From the NCBI RefSeq assembly GCF_001399455.2, contig NZ_LLEI02000032.1:186001-250000 (forward strand): 64,000 nt of DNA, given 5' to 3'. Both the position numbers and the translations under genes were made by a program. Of this stretch, positions 51,582 through 61,050 are shown one piece after another (position 1 is the stretch's first letter; every line of letters starts with the position of its first letter). Source of the DNA: Vibrio bivalvicida (GTDB taxonomy: Bacteria > Pseudomonadota > Gammaproteobacteria > Enterobacterales > Vibrionaceae). The notes beneath the pieces were generated by a model. It was not told where the DNA came from. It was given only the letters and a program-made list of their open reading frames with translations, and did no database searches.

Positions 51582-52934
51582 ATGCAGATGTACGATGTAA
51601 TTTTCATTGATGACGAAAGTGATATTCGCCTAGCGATAGAACAAAGTTTTGAACTAGAAGATATCTCAGCGCGATTTTTTGGAAGTGCTGAAGAAGCACT
51701 ACTGGCCATCAAACAAGACGGTTTACCAAAAGTTGTTATTACTGACATCTGCTTACCGGGACTGTCTGGTGAGAACATCCTTTCGAGTATTTTACACCAA
51801 GACCCAGACATCCCAGTGATTCTGATCACCGGACATGGTGATATTTCAATGGCCGTCAATGCACTACGAAACGGTGCTTATGACTTTATTGAGAAGCCCT
51901 TTCCGATTGATCGTTTAATTGATACTACCCGCCGAGCGCTCGAAAAACGCGACTTAACTATAGAGAACCAAGAACTTAAACGCACCTTAAAAGCGAGCCA
52001 AGCGCTTGGGCCAAGGATTATTGGTGACACACCTTCAATACAAGTGCTACGTGATACTATAGTTCATATCTCTGACACCAATGCTGATATTCTCCTGTTT
52101 GGAGAAACTGGAACAGGTAAAGAACTCTTTGCTCGTTCTATTCATGAGCAGAGCCAACGAAGAGATAACAACTTTGTCGCGATCAACTGTGGTGCCGTGC
52201 CAGAAAATCTGATTGAGAGCGAACTGTATGGTCACGAAAAAGGCGCCTTTACGGGAGCCGACGTTAAACGCGTGGGTAAGTTTGAGCACGCTCAAGGGGG
52301 CACACTGTTCCTAGACGAGATCGAGTCTATGCCTCTTCAAGCGCAAATTCGTTTGCTACGCGTGTTGCAAGAACGTGTGATTGAACGAGTCGGCTCAAAT
52401 GAACTTGTCCCGATTGATATTCGCGTGATTGCCGCAACCAAGGTCGACTTAAAACAAGCAGCCGAACAAGGGACATTTCGTGAAGATCTCTACTACCGGC
52501 TCAATGTTGTTACCCTCGACCTGCCACCATTGCGGCAACGTAAAGAGGATATCGCTACTCTATTTCACCACTTCTTACTGGTTGCTGCTTCGCGCTACGG
52601 GAAGTCAGCACCAGCGATTGAATCTCAGCAAATTCATCAGTTAATGAGCCACGATTGGCCGGGTAATGTTCGTGAATTAAGAAACGCGGCCGAGCGTTTT
52701 GTTCTTCTAGGCAGACTGTCCCAATTTGGTTCTGAAAGTGCAGAGAATGCCAGTAGAGAGTTGGGCCTAGCTCAGCAAGTCGCTGAATTTGAGAAGAGCC
52801 TGATTGAACAAGCACTCAACCAAAATGAGGGCAGCATTAAAAAGACCATGGTACATTTACAACTTGCTCGCAAAACCCTGTACGACAAAATGCAAAAATA
52901 TGGCTTGGATAAGAGCAACTATAAAGGTGAATAA
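51582..52934 (+). CDS. dctD: Sigma-54 response regulator DctD
   Basis: DctD, once phosphorylated on Asp55 (VITDICLPG), drives sigma-54 RNA polymerase open-complex formation. The 450-aa protein has a receiver domain (1-120), an AAA+ domain with Walker A GETGTGKELFAR and the sigma-54-contacting GAFTGA loop (about residues 228-233), and a C-terminal Fis-type HTH (IKKTMVHLQLARKTLYDKM). It lies just after dctB. A sigma-54 promoter in front of the TRAP operon on the other strand is the obvious target. Confidence 0.97.
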   Translation: MQMYDVIFIDDESDIRLAIEQSFELEDISARFFGSAEEALLAIKQDGLPKVVITDICLPGLSGENILSSILHQDPDIPVILITGHGDISMAVNALRNGAYDFIEKPFPIDRLIDTTRRALEKRDLTIENQELKRTLKASQALGPRIIGDTPSIQVLRDTIVHISDTNADILLFGETGTGKELFARSIHEQSQRRDNNFVAINCGAVPENLIESELYGHEKGAFTGADVKRVGKFEHAQGGTLFLDEIESMPLQAQIRLLRVLQERVIERVGSNELVPIDIRVIAATKVDLKQAAEQGTFREDLYYRLNVVTLDLPPLRQRKEDIATLFHHFLLVAASRYGKSAPAIESQQIHQLMSHDWPGNVRELRNAAERFVLLGRLSQFGSESAENASRELGLAQQVAEFEKSLIEQALNQNEGSIKKTMVHLQLARKTLYDKMQKYGLDKSNYKGE

Positions 52935-53046
52935 TCTATTCACCTTTTGTTCATCTCACATCTCATACATTGGACTCATCAAACGGAAGTGATGAATGGA
53001 GTTGTCTTATTAACTCCACAGTCCATAAATAGAAATGTCCTAAAAC

Positions 53047-53085
53047 AAAAGCCCCAGATAACTGCCTCTCTGGGGCTTTTTATTT
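53047..53085. terminator. Bidirectional terminator, dctD/dctM
   Basis: AAAAGCCCCAGA / TCTGGGGCTTTT with a 10-nt loop, followed by TATTTT on the plus strand and TTTTGTTTT on the minus strand. It lies between convergent dctD and dctM. Confidence 0.92.
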
Positions 53086-53101
53086 TCATTATGTTATTCG
53101 G

Positions 53102-54463
53102 TTACTTGGTTATGATCTCTGGCCCCATCAGCGTCGTCGGAAGCCATGTCGAAACCCAAGGCACGTACGTCACAATAATGAGGAAGAGGAACATTACCGC
53201 CACCCAAGGCAGTGCGGCTTTAACCACTTGCATCATCGACATCTTGGCTACCCCAGCGGTCACAAACAAGTTGAGCCCGACAGGAGGAGTAATCATACCT
53301 ATCTCCATGTTCACTACCATCATGATACCTAGGTGAATTGGGTCGATACCGAGCGCGATAGCAATTGGGAAGACTAATGGTGCAACGATAATCAACAGGC
53401 CCGATGGCTCCATGAACTGACCACCAATAAGCAGTAGAACATTAACGACAATCAAGAAGGTAATCGGGCCAAGACCTGCTGACAGCATTGATTCTGTAAT
53501 CATTTGCGGAATGCGTTCTTCCGTTAGTACATGCTTGAGAATCAATGCATTAGCAATGATAAATAATAGCATGATGGTCAGCTTACCCGCTTCATACAAG
53601 GTATGCTTTGTGTCTTTATGGACAAACGCTTGGAAGATTTTCACTAACGCAGGTTTGGTGTTTTTCTTATCGGAAAACGGCCCCATATCTTTGTAGATAA
53701 AGTTGGCGATAAGGAAAGAGTACACTGCTGCTACTGCTGCCGCTTCCGTTGGTGTAAAGATGCCACCATAGATACCACCAAGGATGATCACCACCAGCAA
53801 TAGACCCCAGCTGGCATCTTTTGCCGCTGCAAACATTTCTCCCCAACCAACGAATGGCTGCTTGGGTAGATTCTTCACGCGCGCTGCAATGTAAATGGCA
53901 ATCATCAACATAACGCCAGCAAGAAGGCCAGGAATCACACCACCAAGAAACATACGCCCTACGGACACATCCGTTGCCGCCGCGTAAACAACCATTACAA
54001 TTGAAGGCGGGATCAAAATACCCAATGTACCCGCGTTACAAATAACGCCAGCAGCAAAGTCCTTTGAATAGCCATTTTTGATCATACCAGCGATAACAAT
54101 ACTACCTATCGCCACTACCGTTGCTGGTGATGAACCAGATAGTGCAGCAAACATCATACACGCCACAACTGAAGCCATTGCTAGGCCACCGCGGAACCAG
54201 CCCACCATCGCGATGGCGAAACGAATAATACGTTTTGCTACCCCGCCTGTAGACATAAAGCTTGATGCCAGAATGAAGAATGGGATTGCCAATAGGGTGT
54301 AGTGTCCAGCGAAGGCATTAAATAGGGTTTGTGCCACAGAGGCTAACGACGCATCTGAATGCATCATCAGGAAAATAATACTTGATAAACCCAATGAAAC
54401 TGCGATTGGCACGCCAACAAGCATAAAACCAATCACCATGACGAATAAGAATAAGATTTCCAT
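53102..54463 (-). CDS. dctM: TRAP transporter large permease DctM
   Basis: DctM is the 12-helix ion-coupled subunit that carries C4-dicarboxylates (succinate, fumarate, malate) inward with Na+. The 453-aa protein is almost wholly hydrophobic segments. It starts MEILFLFVMVIGFMLVGVPIAVSLGL and has family marks such as ALSGSSPATVVAIGSIV, GTLGILIPPSI and GGIYGGIFTPTEAAAVA. It starts 3 bp from the dctQ stop. Confidence 0.96.
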   Translation of the reverse strand: MEILFLFVMVIGFMLVGVPIAVSLGLSSIIFLMMHSDASLASVAQTLFNAFAGHYTLLAIPFFILASSFMSTGGVAKRIIRFAIAMVGWFRGGLAMASVVACMMFAALSGSSPATVVAIGSIVIAGMIKNGYSKDFAAGVICNAGTLGILIPPSIVMVVYAAATDVSVGRMFLGGVIPGLLAGVMLMIAIYIAARVKNLPKQPFVGWGEMFAAAKDASWGLLLVVIILGGIYGGIFTPTEAAAVAAVYSFLIANFIYKDMGPFSDKKNTKPALVKIFQAFVHKDTKHTLYEAGKLTIMLLFIIANALILKHVLTEERIPQMITESMLSAGLGPITFLIVVNVLLLIGGQFMEPSGLLIIVAPLVFPIAIALGIDPIHLGIMMVVNMEIGMITPPVGLNLFVTAGVAKMSMMQVVKAALPWVAVMFLFLIIVTYVPWVSTWLPTTLMGPEIITK

Positions 54464-54466
54464 GGT

Positions 54467-55138
54467 TTAGCTTTCCTTGTTCTGGTTATTGTTGTTTTTC
54501 GGCTCCATTGCTTCGCCGGCATCCTTGAGCTCTTCTTTCAGTGCTTCTAACTCTTCTTCCGCTTCATGACCAGCAATTAAGCGATCCAACTTACCTGTGA
54601 TGATTTGCACGGTGATTTGAGCAAAGCGGAATGTGAGCAACGCCATGCCAATCGGCAGCGCCATATAAGGAATAAAGCGAGGCATTTTTTCGTAACGTTC
54701 GCCTTCATTGAGCCAATCAGCAAGGAACTGGAGCATTTCTGGCATTGGAATATCGTCTGTTTCGTACCAAGCACGCTCGGTTGCAAATGGATACCAGTAG
54801 TTCCAAGAGCCAATCAACAGCAGAATAGAGAAAGCCAAACAACAAGCCGCAGCAATCAAGGCGTAAATTTTACGTAGTTGCTCTGGAGCGAGGTTAATCA
54901 CCACATCGACACCGATGTGAAAATGCTTTTTGACGCCGTACGATGCGCCAACAAGGACCATCCAAGCAAACATGAACACGGTAAGCTCCAGTGCCCATAA
55001 AATGTTGTCATTAAAGACATATCTAAATACAACGTTGGCGAACGTGAGCAAGGTCATTGCTCCTAAAAAGAACGCAATCAATGTCTCTTCAATTGCGTCT
55101 GTCACCTTCCCAATTCTGGCAAAAATTGACTGTTCCAT
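54467..55138 (-). CDS. dctQ: TRAP transporter small permease DctQ
   Basis: A 223-aa inner-membrane protein with four hydrophobic segments (about 16-36, 51-71, 90-110 and 165-185), the small TRAP subunit that clamps the DctM unit. The loop SYGVKKHFHIGVDVVI is the usual family segment. A charged C-terminal tail (EEELEALKEELKDAG) is longer than in some homologues. A stem-loop separates it from dctP, and its stop lies close to the dctM ATG. Confidence 0.93.
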   Translation of the reverse strand: MEQSIFARIGKVTDAIEETLIAFFLGAMTLLTFANVVFRYVFNDNILWALELTVFMFAWMVLVGASYGVKKHFHIGVDVVINLAPEQLRKIYALIAAACCLAFSILLLIGSWNYWYPFATERAWYETDDIPMPEMLQFLADWLNEGERYEKMPRFIPYMALPIGMALLTFRFAQITVQIITGKLDRLIAGHEAEEELEALKEELKDAGEAMEPKNNNNQNKES

Positions 55139-55169
55139 AAGTTACTTCACTATATCGCAGGTAAAGAAA

Positions 55170-55193
55170 GGCCCTCCTCCCGACAAGAGGGCC
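55170..55193 (-). terminator. Intra-operon stem-loop after dctP
   Basis: On the minus strand GGCCCTC pairs with GAGGGCC across a 10-nt loop, then TTTCTTT follows. It sits between dctP and dctQ and probably attenuates transcription of the membrane subunits. Confidence 0.7.
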
Positions 55194-55231
55194 AATATTT
55201 ATTGAGTTATGGGCTTGTTAGACCCTTATTA

Positions 55232-56227
55232 TTATTTGTTTGAAGCTAGAGCCGCTTCGATTAGATCAGAGCCGATGTCTTTTTCAAACTTCTTCCAAAC
55301 TGGCTGAAGCGCAGTCACCCACTGCTGACGTTGCTCTGGAGTCAGAGTACGAACTTCACCACCCGCTTCGATAATGTTGTTTTTGTTGGCTAGGTTCACT
55401 TTTGAAGATTCAGCATTACGTGTCGCCGTAACTTCTTGGATGATTTTGTTTAACTGTTTACGCTGATCGTCCGGTAAGCCTTTCCAGAAATCTTTAGAAG
55501 TCACCACTAGGTAATCGAGAATACCGTGGTTAGTTTCGGTGATGCCGTCTTGAACTTCGAAGAACTTCTTACCGTAAATGTTTGACCAAGTGTTCTCTTG
55601 ACCATCAATAACTTTGGTCTGTAGGCCACCGTACACTTCTTTAAATGACATCTTCTGTGGGTTAGCTTCTAGTTGCTCAAACTGCGCAACTAATACGTCT
55701 GACGCTTGAACACGGAATTTAAGACCTTTTGCATCCTCTGGGGAGATGAGAGGCTTGTTAGCAGACATCTGCTTCATACCGTTGTGCCAGAACGCTAAAC
55801 CTTGCAGACCGCGGCGACGCATTGCATTTTTCAGTTTTTCACCAGCCTGAGAGTTCTGGAAACGGTCAACCGCTTCTACGTCTTCAAATAGGAACGGTAA
55901 ATCGAAAATACGGTACTTTTTAGTGAACTTTTCAAACTTTGATAGAGAAGGGGCAGCAAGTTGCACATCACCGTTGAGCAATGCTTCAAGTACCTTGTTA
56001 TCATCATAAAGGGTCGAGTTAGGGAAAACCTGCATACACACTTTTCCGTTCATCTCTTCGTTGACACGTTTTTCAAGTAATGAAGCCGCGATACCTTTCG
56101 GGTGTTTATCTGTATTCGTTACGTGACTGAATTTTATCACTGTCTCGCCCGGATCACAGTTCGCCGCAGCGTTAAAACTGGTCACAGCAAGAATGGAGGC
56201 AGATAGTAGGGTCAATGGCTTAAACAT
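55232..56227 (-). CDS. dctP: TRAP transporter substrate-binding protein DctP
   Basis: The 331-aa periplasmic receptor for C4-dicarboxylates. It has a signal peptide (about 1-22, ending NAAA), then the DctP fold with the KFSHVTNTDKHPKG opening, the central GLKFRVQASDVLV segment whose Arg binds the substrate carboxylate, and EVYGGLQTKVIDGQEN. AAGGAG precedes the ATG at 56225-56227. The gene heads the dctPQM operon behind a sigma-54 promoter. Confidence 0.96.
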   Translation of the reverse strand: MFKPLTLLSASILAVTSFNAAANCDPGETVIKFSHVTNTDKHPKGIAASLLEKRVNEEMNGKVCMQVFPNSTLYDDNKVLEALLNGDVQLAAPSLSKFEKFTKKYRIFDLPFLFEDVEAVDRFQNSQAGEKLKNAMRRRGLQGLAFWHNGMKQMSANKPLISPEDAKGLKFRVQASDVLVAQFEQLEANPQKMSFKEVYGGLQTKVIDGQENTWSNIYGKKFFEVQDGITETNHGILDYLVVTSKDFWKGLPDDQRKQLNKIIQEVTATRNAESSKVNLANKNNIIEAGGEVRTLTPEQRQQWVTALQPVWKKFEKDIGSDLIEAALASNK

Positions 56228-56285
56228 TATTATTCTCCTTGTTAAATGAACAACCCCATCACTGGGTGTTGATATATTTATAAGG

Positions 56286-56300
56286 GCAATAACCGAGCCA
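56286..56300 (-). promoter_or_regulatory. Sigma-54 promoter of dctP
   Basis: On the minus strand TGGCTCGGTTATTGC, against the consensus TGGCACGNNNNTTGC: a single mismatch, and the GG-to-GC distance is the required 10 bases. The transcription start would fall about 12 bp downstream, leaving a leader of roughly 45 bases to the dctP ATG. The dctD gene nearby encodes a sigma-54 activator. Confidence 0.88.
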
Positions 56301-56397
56301 AGATCAATAAACCATGATTAAGCTTGTATTTTCAAAGTGTTATACGTAATCCCTATTTAATTTGCCAATCAAGTTCACATAAATTCTTAATAAATGG

Positions 56398-56444
56398 GGG
56401 GAAACCTACACATCATAATTTTCCACACGGGTAGATTTACACAT
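56398..56444 (-). promoter_or_regulatory. Two direct repeats, candidate DctD-binding sites
   Basis: On the minus strand ATGTGTAAATCTACCC (56444-56429) and ATGTGTAGGTTTCCCC (56413-56398) match at 12 of 16 positions. Their starts are 31 bp apart (about three helical turns), and they lie about 100-145 bp upstream of the sigma-54 promoter, the usual distance for enhancer sites. Confidence 0.5.
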
Positions 56445-56468
56445 ATTTAACAAGCCCGCAAAACTAAA

Positions 56469-56500
56469 AAAACAAATGGCAGCTATGCAAGCTGCCATTT
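56469..56500 (-). terminator. Terminator of sugar ABC operon
   Basis: On the minus strand AAATGGCAGCT pairs with AGCTGCCATTT across a 5-nt loop, followed by GTTTTTTTAG. It lies downstream of the ABC ATPase gene. Confidence 0.88.
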
Positions 56501-56643
56501 TCGTTACTAGAGATGAGGTGAGCAATAAGGAGACATAACTGCCCACCTCGACTCACTCTGCATGAAACTGAACTCATGCTATGATTCTAAGCTTAGTCGA
56601 ATTCACCCATTGTTACTAATAAATACATCACTTAAATCATCCA

Positions 56644-57759
56644 TCAGTGAAACTCGATACGTTGCTCAGTTGCTGCATCAAAAAACACCGCTTTGGATAA
56701 ATCAAAGTGCAAAGGGGCAATTTGACCTGCCGTTACATCGAACTCAGGCGACAAACGACACGCCACTTCCTGTTCGTTAACCTTAATCATTGCGATAGTG
56801 TCTGGCCCGGTTGGTTCAAGTACTTCCAAGGCCAAATTTAACTGAGTTGTAGCAATAGACTCTTGGTTCTCACTGTCAGTAATATGCTCAGGACGCAAAC
56901 CAATCACCACTTCCTTTCCATCTTGCTCACGCATTGAAGCAGGCAAATTAATATGATGCTCTTGGCCGTTATTACCTTTGACCTTAATTACAGGGTTATC
57001 TTCTGCGTCCAAGTCCACCATTGTCTTGATAAAGTTCATTGACGGCGACCCCATAAACCCAGCGACAAACATGTTGTTTGGCTTATTGTAGATTTCTTGC
57101 GGCGTGCCCAACTGCTGCAGTTCACCATCTTTCATTACTGCGATGCGATCTGCCAGAGTCATCGCTTCGATCTGATCATGCGTGACATAGACAATAGTAG
57201 TGTTGAGCTGCTGATGCAGACGTTTGATTTGATGACGCATCTCAACACGAAGCTTCGCATCAAGGTTGGATAATGGTTCATCAAACAAATAGAGCTTAGG
57301 CCTGCGGGCGAGTGCGCGTCCCATTGCCACACGTTGACGCTGACCACCGGATAGCTGCGAAGGCTTTCTATCTAGCAGGTGGTCAATTTGCAGCATTGTC
57401 GCGACACGCTCTACCTCGGCATCAATCTCAAGTTTTGGCATTTTGCGTATCTTAAGGCCAAACTCGATATTACCGCGCACCGTCATATTCGGATACAGCG
57501 CGTAAGACTGGAATACCATAGCGATATCACGATCTTTAGGCTCAACTTCAGACACGTCATTGCCATCAATCGCAATCTCACCTGAGCTGATGTTCTCTAG
57601 CCCCGCAATAGTATTCATCAAAGTTGATTTACCACAACCTGACGGCCCAACTAAGATCAGGAACTCACCAGAGTCGATATTGATGTCGATACCTTTCAGC
57701 GTCTCTTGTTCCGCCTTTGGATAGGTTTTACGGATTTGTTTAAGTTCTAGTGTTGCCAT
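56644..57759 (-). CDS. gtsD: Sugar ABC importer ATPase (GtsD/MalK-like)
   Basis: A 371-aa ATPase of the carbohydrate importer class: Walker [13 protein letters not shown] near residues 38-49, Q-loop [14 protein letters not shown], signature [14 protein letters not shown], Walker [17 protein letters not shown], switch His in VTHDQIEAM, and a C-terminal TOBE/OB regulatory region (about 240-371; VIGLRPEHI). The latter is usual for MalK/UgpC-like proteins. The genes upstream are GtsABC-like, so it is the cognate ATPase, though such ATPases can be shared between sugars. It is separated from the permease stop by 5 bases. Confidence 0.9.
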   Translation of the reverse strand: MATLELKQIRKTYPKAEQETLKGIDINIDSGEFLILVGPSGCGKSTLMNTIAGLENISSGEIAIDGNDVSEVEPKDRDIAMVFQSYALYPNMTVRGNIEFGLKIRKMPKLEIDAEVERVATMLQIDHLLDRKPSQLSGGQRQRVAMGRALARRPKLYLFDEPLSNLDAKLRVEMRHQIKRLHQQLNTTIVYVTHDQIEAMTLADRIAVMKDGELQQLGTPQEIYNKPNNMFVAGFMGSPSMNFIKTMVDLDAEDNPVIKVKGNNGQEHHINLPASMREQDGKEVVIGLRPEHITDSENQESIATTQLNLALEVLEPTGPDTIAMIKVNEQEVACRLSPEFDVTAGQIAPLHFDLSKAVFFDAATEQRIEFH

Positions 57760-57764
57760 AATAA

Positions 57765-58622
57765 TTATCCTTTTACCGATCCAGCCGTTAGGCCGCGAAC
57801 GAAGTATTTCCCTGCTAATACGTAAACTAAGAGTGTCGGCAGTGCTGCAATAATCGCGGCTGCCATGTCAACGTTGTACTCTTTCACTCCAGTACTGGTG
57901 TTGACCAAGTTATTGAGTGCCACCGTAATCGGCTGAGTCTCTGAACCTGAGTAGACGACACCAAATAAGAAGTCATTCCAGATTGCGGTGAACTGCCAAA
58001 TGACGGTCACCATTATAATCGGCGTCGATACTGGTAGTAGAATCTTGAAGAAGATAGTAAAGAAACCAGCGCCATCAAGCTTGGCTGCTTTAACCAGTTC
58101 ATCCGGAATACTGATGTAGAAATTACGGAAAAAGAGCGTAGTAAATGCCATACCGTAGATAACGTGAACAATCACAAGTCCAGCCGTAGTATTCGCCAAG
58201 CCAAGCTTGCCTAGTACTGTAGCCATAGGCAGAAGAACAACTTGGAACGGAATGAAGCAGCCAAATAGCAGCAAGCTAAAGAACAAGTTCGAGCCACGGA
58301 ATTGCCATTTGGTCACAACGTAACCATTGAACGCGCCGAGTAAGGTAGAGATTGCCACCGCAGGTATCACCATTTGGAACGAGTTCCAAAAATACCCCTT
58401 CACCCCTTCGCACTTAACACCGGTACAAGCGCTGTCCCAAGCTTTAAGCCAAGCATCGAACACCCACTCGGTCGGTAAACTCATTAAGTTACCGGCTTTA
58501 ATATCTGGTAAGGTCTTGAAAGAAGTAATCACCATCACAAACAACGGCATCAAGTAAACCACACAGAAAAATGCCAGCGTTGAGTAGATAAATAATCGAG
58601 AGAAGTTGATCCCTTGCATCAT
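57765..58622 (-). CDS. gtsC: Sugar ABC importer permease (GtsC-like)
   Basis: A 285-aa MalG-type inner-membrane protein with six hydrophobic segments. The EAA loop facing the ATPase is at [24 protein letters not shown]. Its N-terminus is [28 protein letters not shown]. It overlaps the preceding permease by 4 bases (58619-58622), so the two are translationally coupled. The set resembles the Pseudomonas glucose/mannose importer GtsBC. Confidence 0.9.
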   Translation of the reverse strand: MMQGINFSRLFIYSTLAFFCVVYLMPLFVMVITSFKTLPDIKAGNLMSLPTEWVFDAWLKAWDSACTGVKCEGVKGYFWNSFQMVIPAVAISTLLGAFNGYVVTKWQFRGSNLFFSLLLFGCFIPFQVVLLPMATVLGKLGLANTTAGLVIVHVIYGMAFTTLFFRNFYISIPDELVKAAKLDGAGFFTIFFKILLPVSTPIIMVTVIWQFTAIWNDFLFGVVYSGSETQPITVALNNLVNTSTGVKEYNVDMAAAIIAALPTLLVYVLAGKYFVRGLTAGSVKG

Positions 58623-59542
58623 GATTTTTTCTCCCTAAGTTCTGAATACAGGTATGGCACTAGAATCGCGAGTATTCCCGCTAACATCATCATGGCACTG
58701 GCAGCACCTAAACCAATTTGACCACGAGTAAATGAGTGCGCGTACATAAACAAGGCTGGAAGATCGGAAGAGTACCCTGGCCCACCCGCTGTCATTGCGG
58801 TTACCAAGTCAAAGCTCTTAATCGCAATGTGGGAGGTAATAATCACTGCGCTAAAGAAGACTGGTCGCAGACACGGCATAATGATTCGCCAATAGATGGT
58901 TGGTAAGCTCGCGCCATCTATCTGCGCCGCTTTGATAATGGAAGAATCAATACCACGTAGGCCTGCAAGGAACATTGCCATGACAAAACCTGAAGATTGC
59001 CAAACAGCCGCAATCACTAAGGTGTAGACCGCCATATCGGAGTTCACCAGCCAGTCAAATTTGAAATCACTAAAGCCCCAATCTTGCATCAGTTTTTCGA
59101 TGCCAAGACCTGGGTTGAGAATCCATTTCCATGCAGTACCAGTGACAATGAACGACAAGGCCATTGGGTATAAATAGATGGTACGAATTGCACCTTCCTG
59201 ACGGATATTTTGGTCAAGAAGAATCGCTAGACCGACGCCGAGTCCAATAGCCACCAGCATGAACAGCAGGCCAAAAACACCTAGGTTGGTAATAGAAGTG
59301 ATCCAACGGTCGTTATCCATCAGTTTTTCGTATTGGGTAAAGCCTACGAAATTAAAACTAGGTAGAAAACGTGAGTTGGTCATTGAGAGTGCCGCTGTCC
59401 AGAAAATATAACCGTAGATACAAACTACAGTTACAAGAACGGTCGGGGCAAGAACGATTTTCGGCAGCCAATGTTGAAGTCGGTCGGCCAAACTGACCTT
59501 AGTTGTCGACTTCTTTTCGTACCGATTTACAACATGCTCCAT
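58619..59542 (-). CDS. gtsB: Sugar ABC importer permease (GtsB-like)
   Basis: A 307-aa MalF-type inner-membrane protein with six or seven hydrophobic segments and an EAA loop at IDSSIIKAAQIDGASLPTIYWRIIMP. The N-terminal 30 residues are hydrophilic and cytoplasmic (EHVVNRYEKKSTTK). It follows gtsA by 116 bp containing a strong stem-loop, and overlaps gtsC at its end. Confidence 0.9.
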   Translation of the reverse strand: MEHVVNRYEKKSTTKVSLADRLQHWLPKIVLAPTVLVTVVCIYGYIFWTAALSMTNSRFLPSFNFVGFTQYEKLMDNDRWITSITNLGVFGLLFMLVAIGLGVGLAILLDQNIRQEGAIRTIYLYPMALSFIVTGTAWKWILNPGLGIEKLMQDWGFSDFKFDWLVNSDMAVYTLVIAAVWQSSGFVMAMFLAGLRGIDSSIIKAAQIDGASLPTIYWRIIMPCLRPVFFSAVIITSHIAIKSFDLVTAMTAGGPGYSSDLPALFMYAHSFTRGQIGLGAASAMMMLAGILAILVPYLYSELREKKS

Positions 59543-59595
59543 AACGAGTCCTTACGTCATAACACGCCGATCAACATCCTGATCGGGAATAGAGG

Positions 59596-59634
59596 AAAGG
59601 GCGAACAGGCTCCCCACAAGCCTGAACGCCCTTT
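59596..59634 (-). terminator. Intra-operon stem-loop after gtsA
   Basis: On the minus strand AAAGGGCGTTCAGGCT pairs with AGCCTGTTCGCCCTTT (interrupted by opposed TT/TT) across a 7-nt loop. It lies between gtsA and gtsB. A CCTCT sequence follows in place of a U-tract, so it may stabilise the gtsA message more than end it. Confidence 0.6.
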
Positions 59635-59658
59635 GGGGGTGTGATTTAACTACGGTAG

Positions 59659-60906
59659 TTAGATCGCAGCTTTAACCGCTTTCGCTAGCTTTTGTGCTGC
59701 CTGTTGTGGATCCGCTTTGTCGTCATTGAAGAAATTAGTAACAACATCATAGATCGCGCCTTGAGCGTAGCTTGTTGTCGATAGGCCATGCGCCATACTT
59801 GGTACTAGATCTCCTGACTTGGCACTCGCTTTAAAGGTCGCCATTGAGTCTAATGCACACTGGTCAAACTTAGACATGTCCATATCTAAGCGCACTGGGA
59901 TCGAGCCCTTATTTAGGTTGAAGACTTCTTGGAAATCTTTGGTTAGGATGGTGCGCGCAAGATCTTGCTGCGCTTTTTGGTTTGCTTTGTCGCTCAGCTC
60001 AAAGAAAGCAAAGCTATCAATGTTGAAAGTGAACTGGCCGTTAGTACCTGGTGCTGGTGCACAAATGTAGTCTTTACCTGGGACTTTACCCGCTGCAGTA
60101 AACTCACCTTTCGCCCAATCGCCCATGATTTGCATTGCCGCTTCACCGTTGATCACCATTGAGGTTGCTACGTTCCAATCACGACCTGGAGAGTTAGCGT
60201 CAATGTAGTTGCGAATTTTCTTGAACTTAGTGAACACTTCAACCATTTTGTCACCAGACAGTGTATCCATATCCAGTTCAACAAACGCCTTGTTGTAATC
60301 TTCACTACCTAGCACGTCTAGTGCTACTGCTTCAAAAACCGTTGCGTCTTGCCATGGCTGACCACCATGCGCTAAAGGCACGTAACCTGCTGCTTTAATC
60401 TTATCTGCGGCAACGAAGAACTCATCAAGGGTTGTTGGTAGTTCTACTCCCGACTTCTTAAGTACTTGTGGGTTGGCCCAAATCCAGTTTACACGGTGAA
60501 CGTTAACCGGAACCGCTACGTACTCGCCGTCAAACTTCATCACTTTAGTCACAACGGAAGGAAGGATTTCATCCCACTTTTCTTGCTGACCTGTGCTGTC
60601 TAGTGACGTTAGGAAGCCAAGACCGCCCCACTCTTGAATATCGTGACCTTTAATCTGCGCCGCAGAAGGTGGATTGCCAGATACCGCGCGCGTTTTAAGT
60701 ACTGTCATGGCTGACTCACCACCACCACCAGCAACAGCGAAGTCTTTCCAAGTGTGATTTTGTTTCTCTAGCATATCTTTAAGTACCGCTGCAGACTTTG
60801 CTTCGCCACCTGCTGTCCACCAGTGAAGCACTTCAACTTCACCAGCGTTAACAACATTAGCAGCAGAAAGTAGAGAAAGGGTAAGTAGGATTTTATTAAG
60901 TTTCAT
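59659..60906 (-). CDS. gtsA: Sugar-binding protein of ABC importer (GtsA-like)
   Basis: A 415-aa periplasmic binding protein: signal peptide about 1-21 (ending NVVNA), then the family sequence [61 protein letters not shown] and [12 protein letters not shown]. These match, as I recall it, the Pseudomonas glucose/mannose-binding GtsA closely, more than maltose or glycerol-phosphate binders. An OmpR-type two-component system is encoded upstream, as in Pseudomonas glucose regulation. The ATG is at 60904-60906. No outer-membrane OprB-type porin gene is nearby. Confidence 0.92.
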   Translation of the reverse strand: MKLNKILLTLSLLSAANVVNAGEVEVLHWWTAGGEAKSAAVLKDMLEKQNHTWKDFAVAGGGGESAMTVLKTRAVSGNPPSAAQIKGHDIQEWGGLGFLTSLDSTGQQEKWDEILPSVVTKVMKFDGEYVAVPVNVHRVNWIWANPQVLKKSGVELPTTLDEFFVAADKIKAAGYVPLAHGGQPWQDATVFEAVALDVLGSEDYNKAFVELDMDTLSGDKMVEVFTKFKKIRNYIDANSPGRDWNVATSMVINGEAAMQIMGDWAKGEFTAAGKVPGKDYICAPAPGTNGQFTFNIDSFAFFELSDKANQKAQQDLARTILTKDFQEVFNLNKGSIPVRLDMDMSKFDQCALDSMATFKASAKSGDLVPSMAHGLSTTSYAQGAIYDVVTNFFNDDKADPQQAAQKLAKAVKAAI

Positions 60907-61030
60907 TATTATCTTCCATGTATTGGATTAGACATTCAGGTCTACGACTTAATGACCTCAAGCACTCTTGCTTGTACATAAGGGAGTCTATCCAATTAGA
61001 ATTTTTTGATTGAAACAAAGCGTAAAGGGA

Positions 61031-61050
61031 ATGTAACAACAATGTTACAT
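61031..61050 (-). promoter_or_regulatory. Inverted repeat upstream of gtsA
   Basis: ATGTAAC / GTTACAT, a perfect 7-bp inverted repeat with a 6-bp spacer, begins at the stop codon of the histidine kinase gene, about 125 bp before the gtsA ATG. It could be an operator for the adjacent response regulator or a weak hairpin; no U-tract follows on the minus strand. Confidence 0.4.

Larger units (their letters stand above)
56228..56643. other. Intergenic region between sugar ABC operon and dctP
   Basis: 416 bp with no gene. From the dctP side: a sigma-54 promoter at 56286-56300, two direct repeats at 56398-56444 (candidate DctD sites) and the terminator of the upstream operon at 56469-56500. Nothing more was recognised in 56501-56643. 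Confidence 0.7.
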
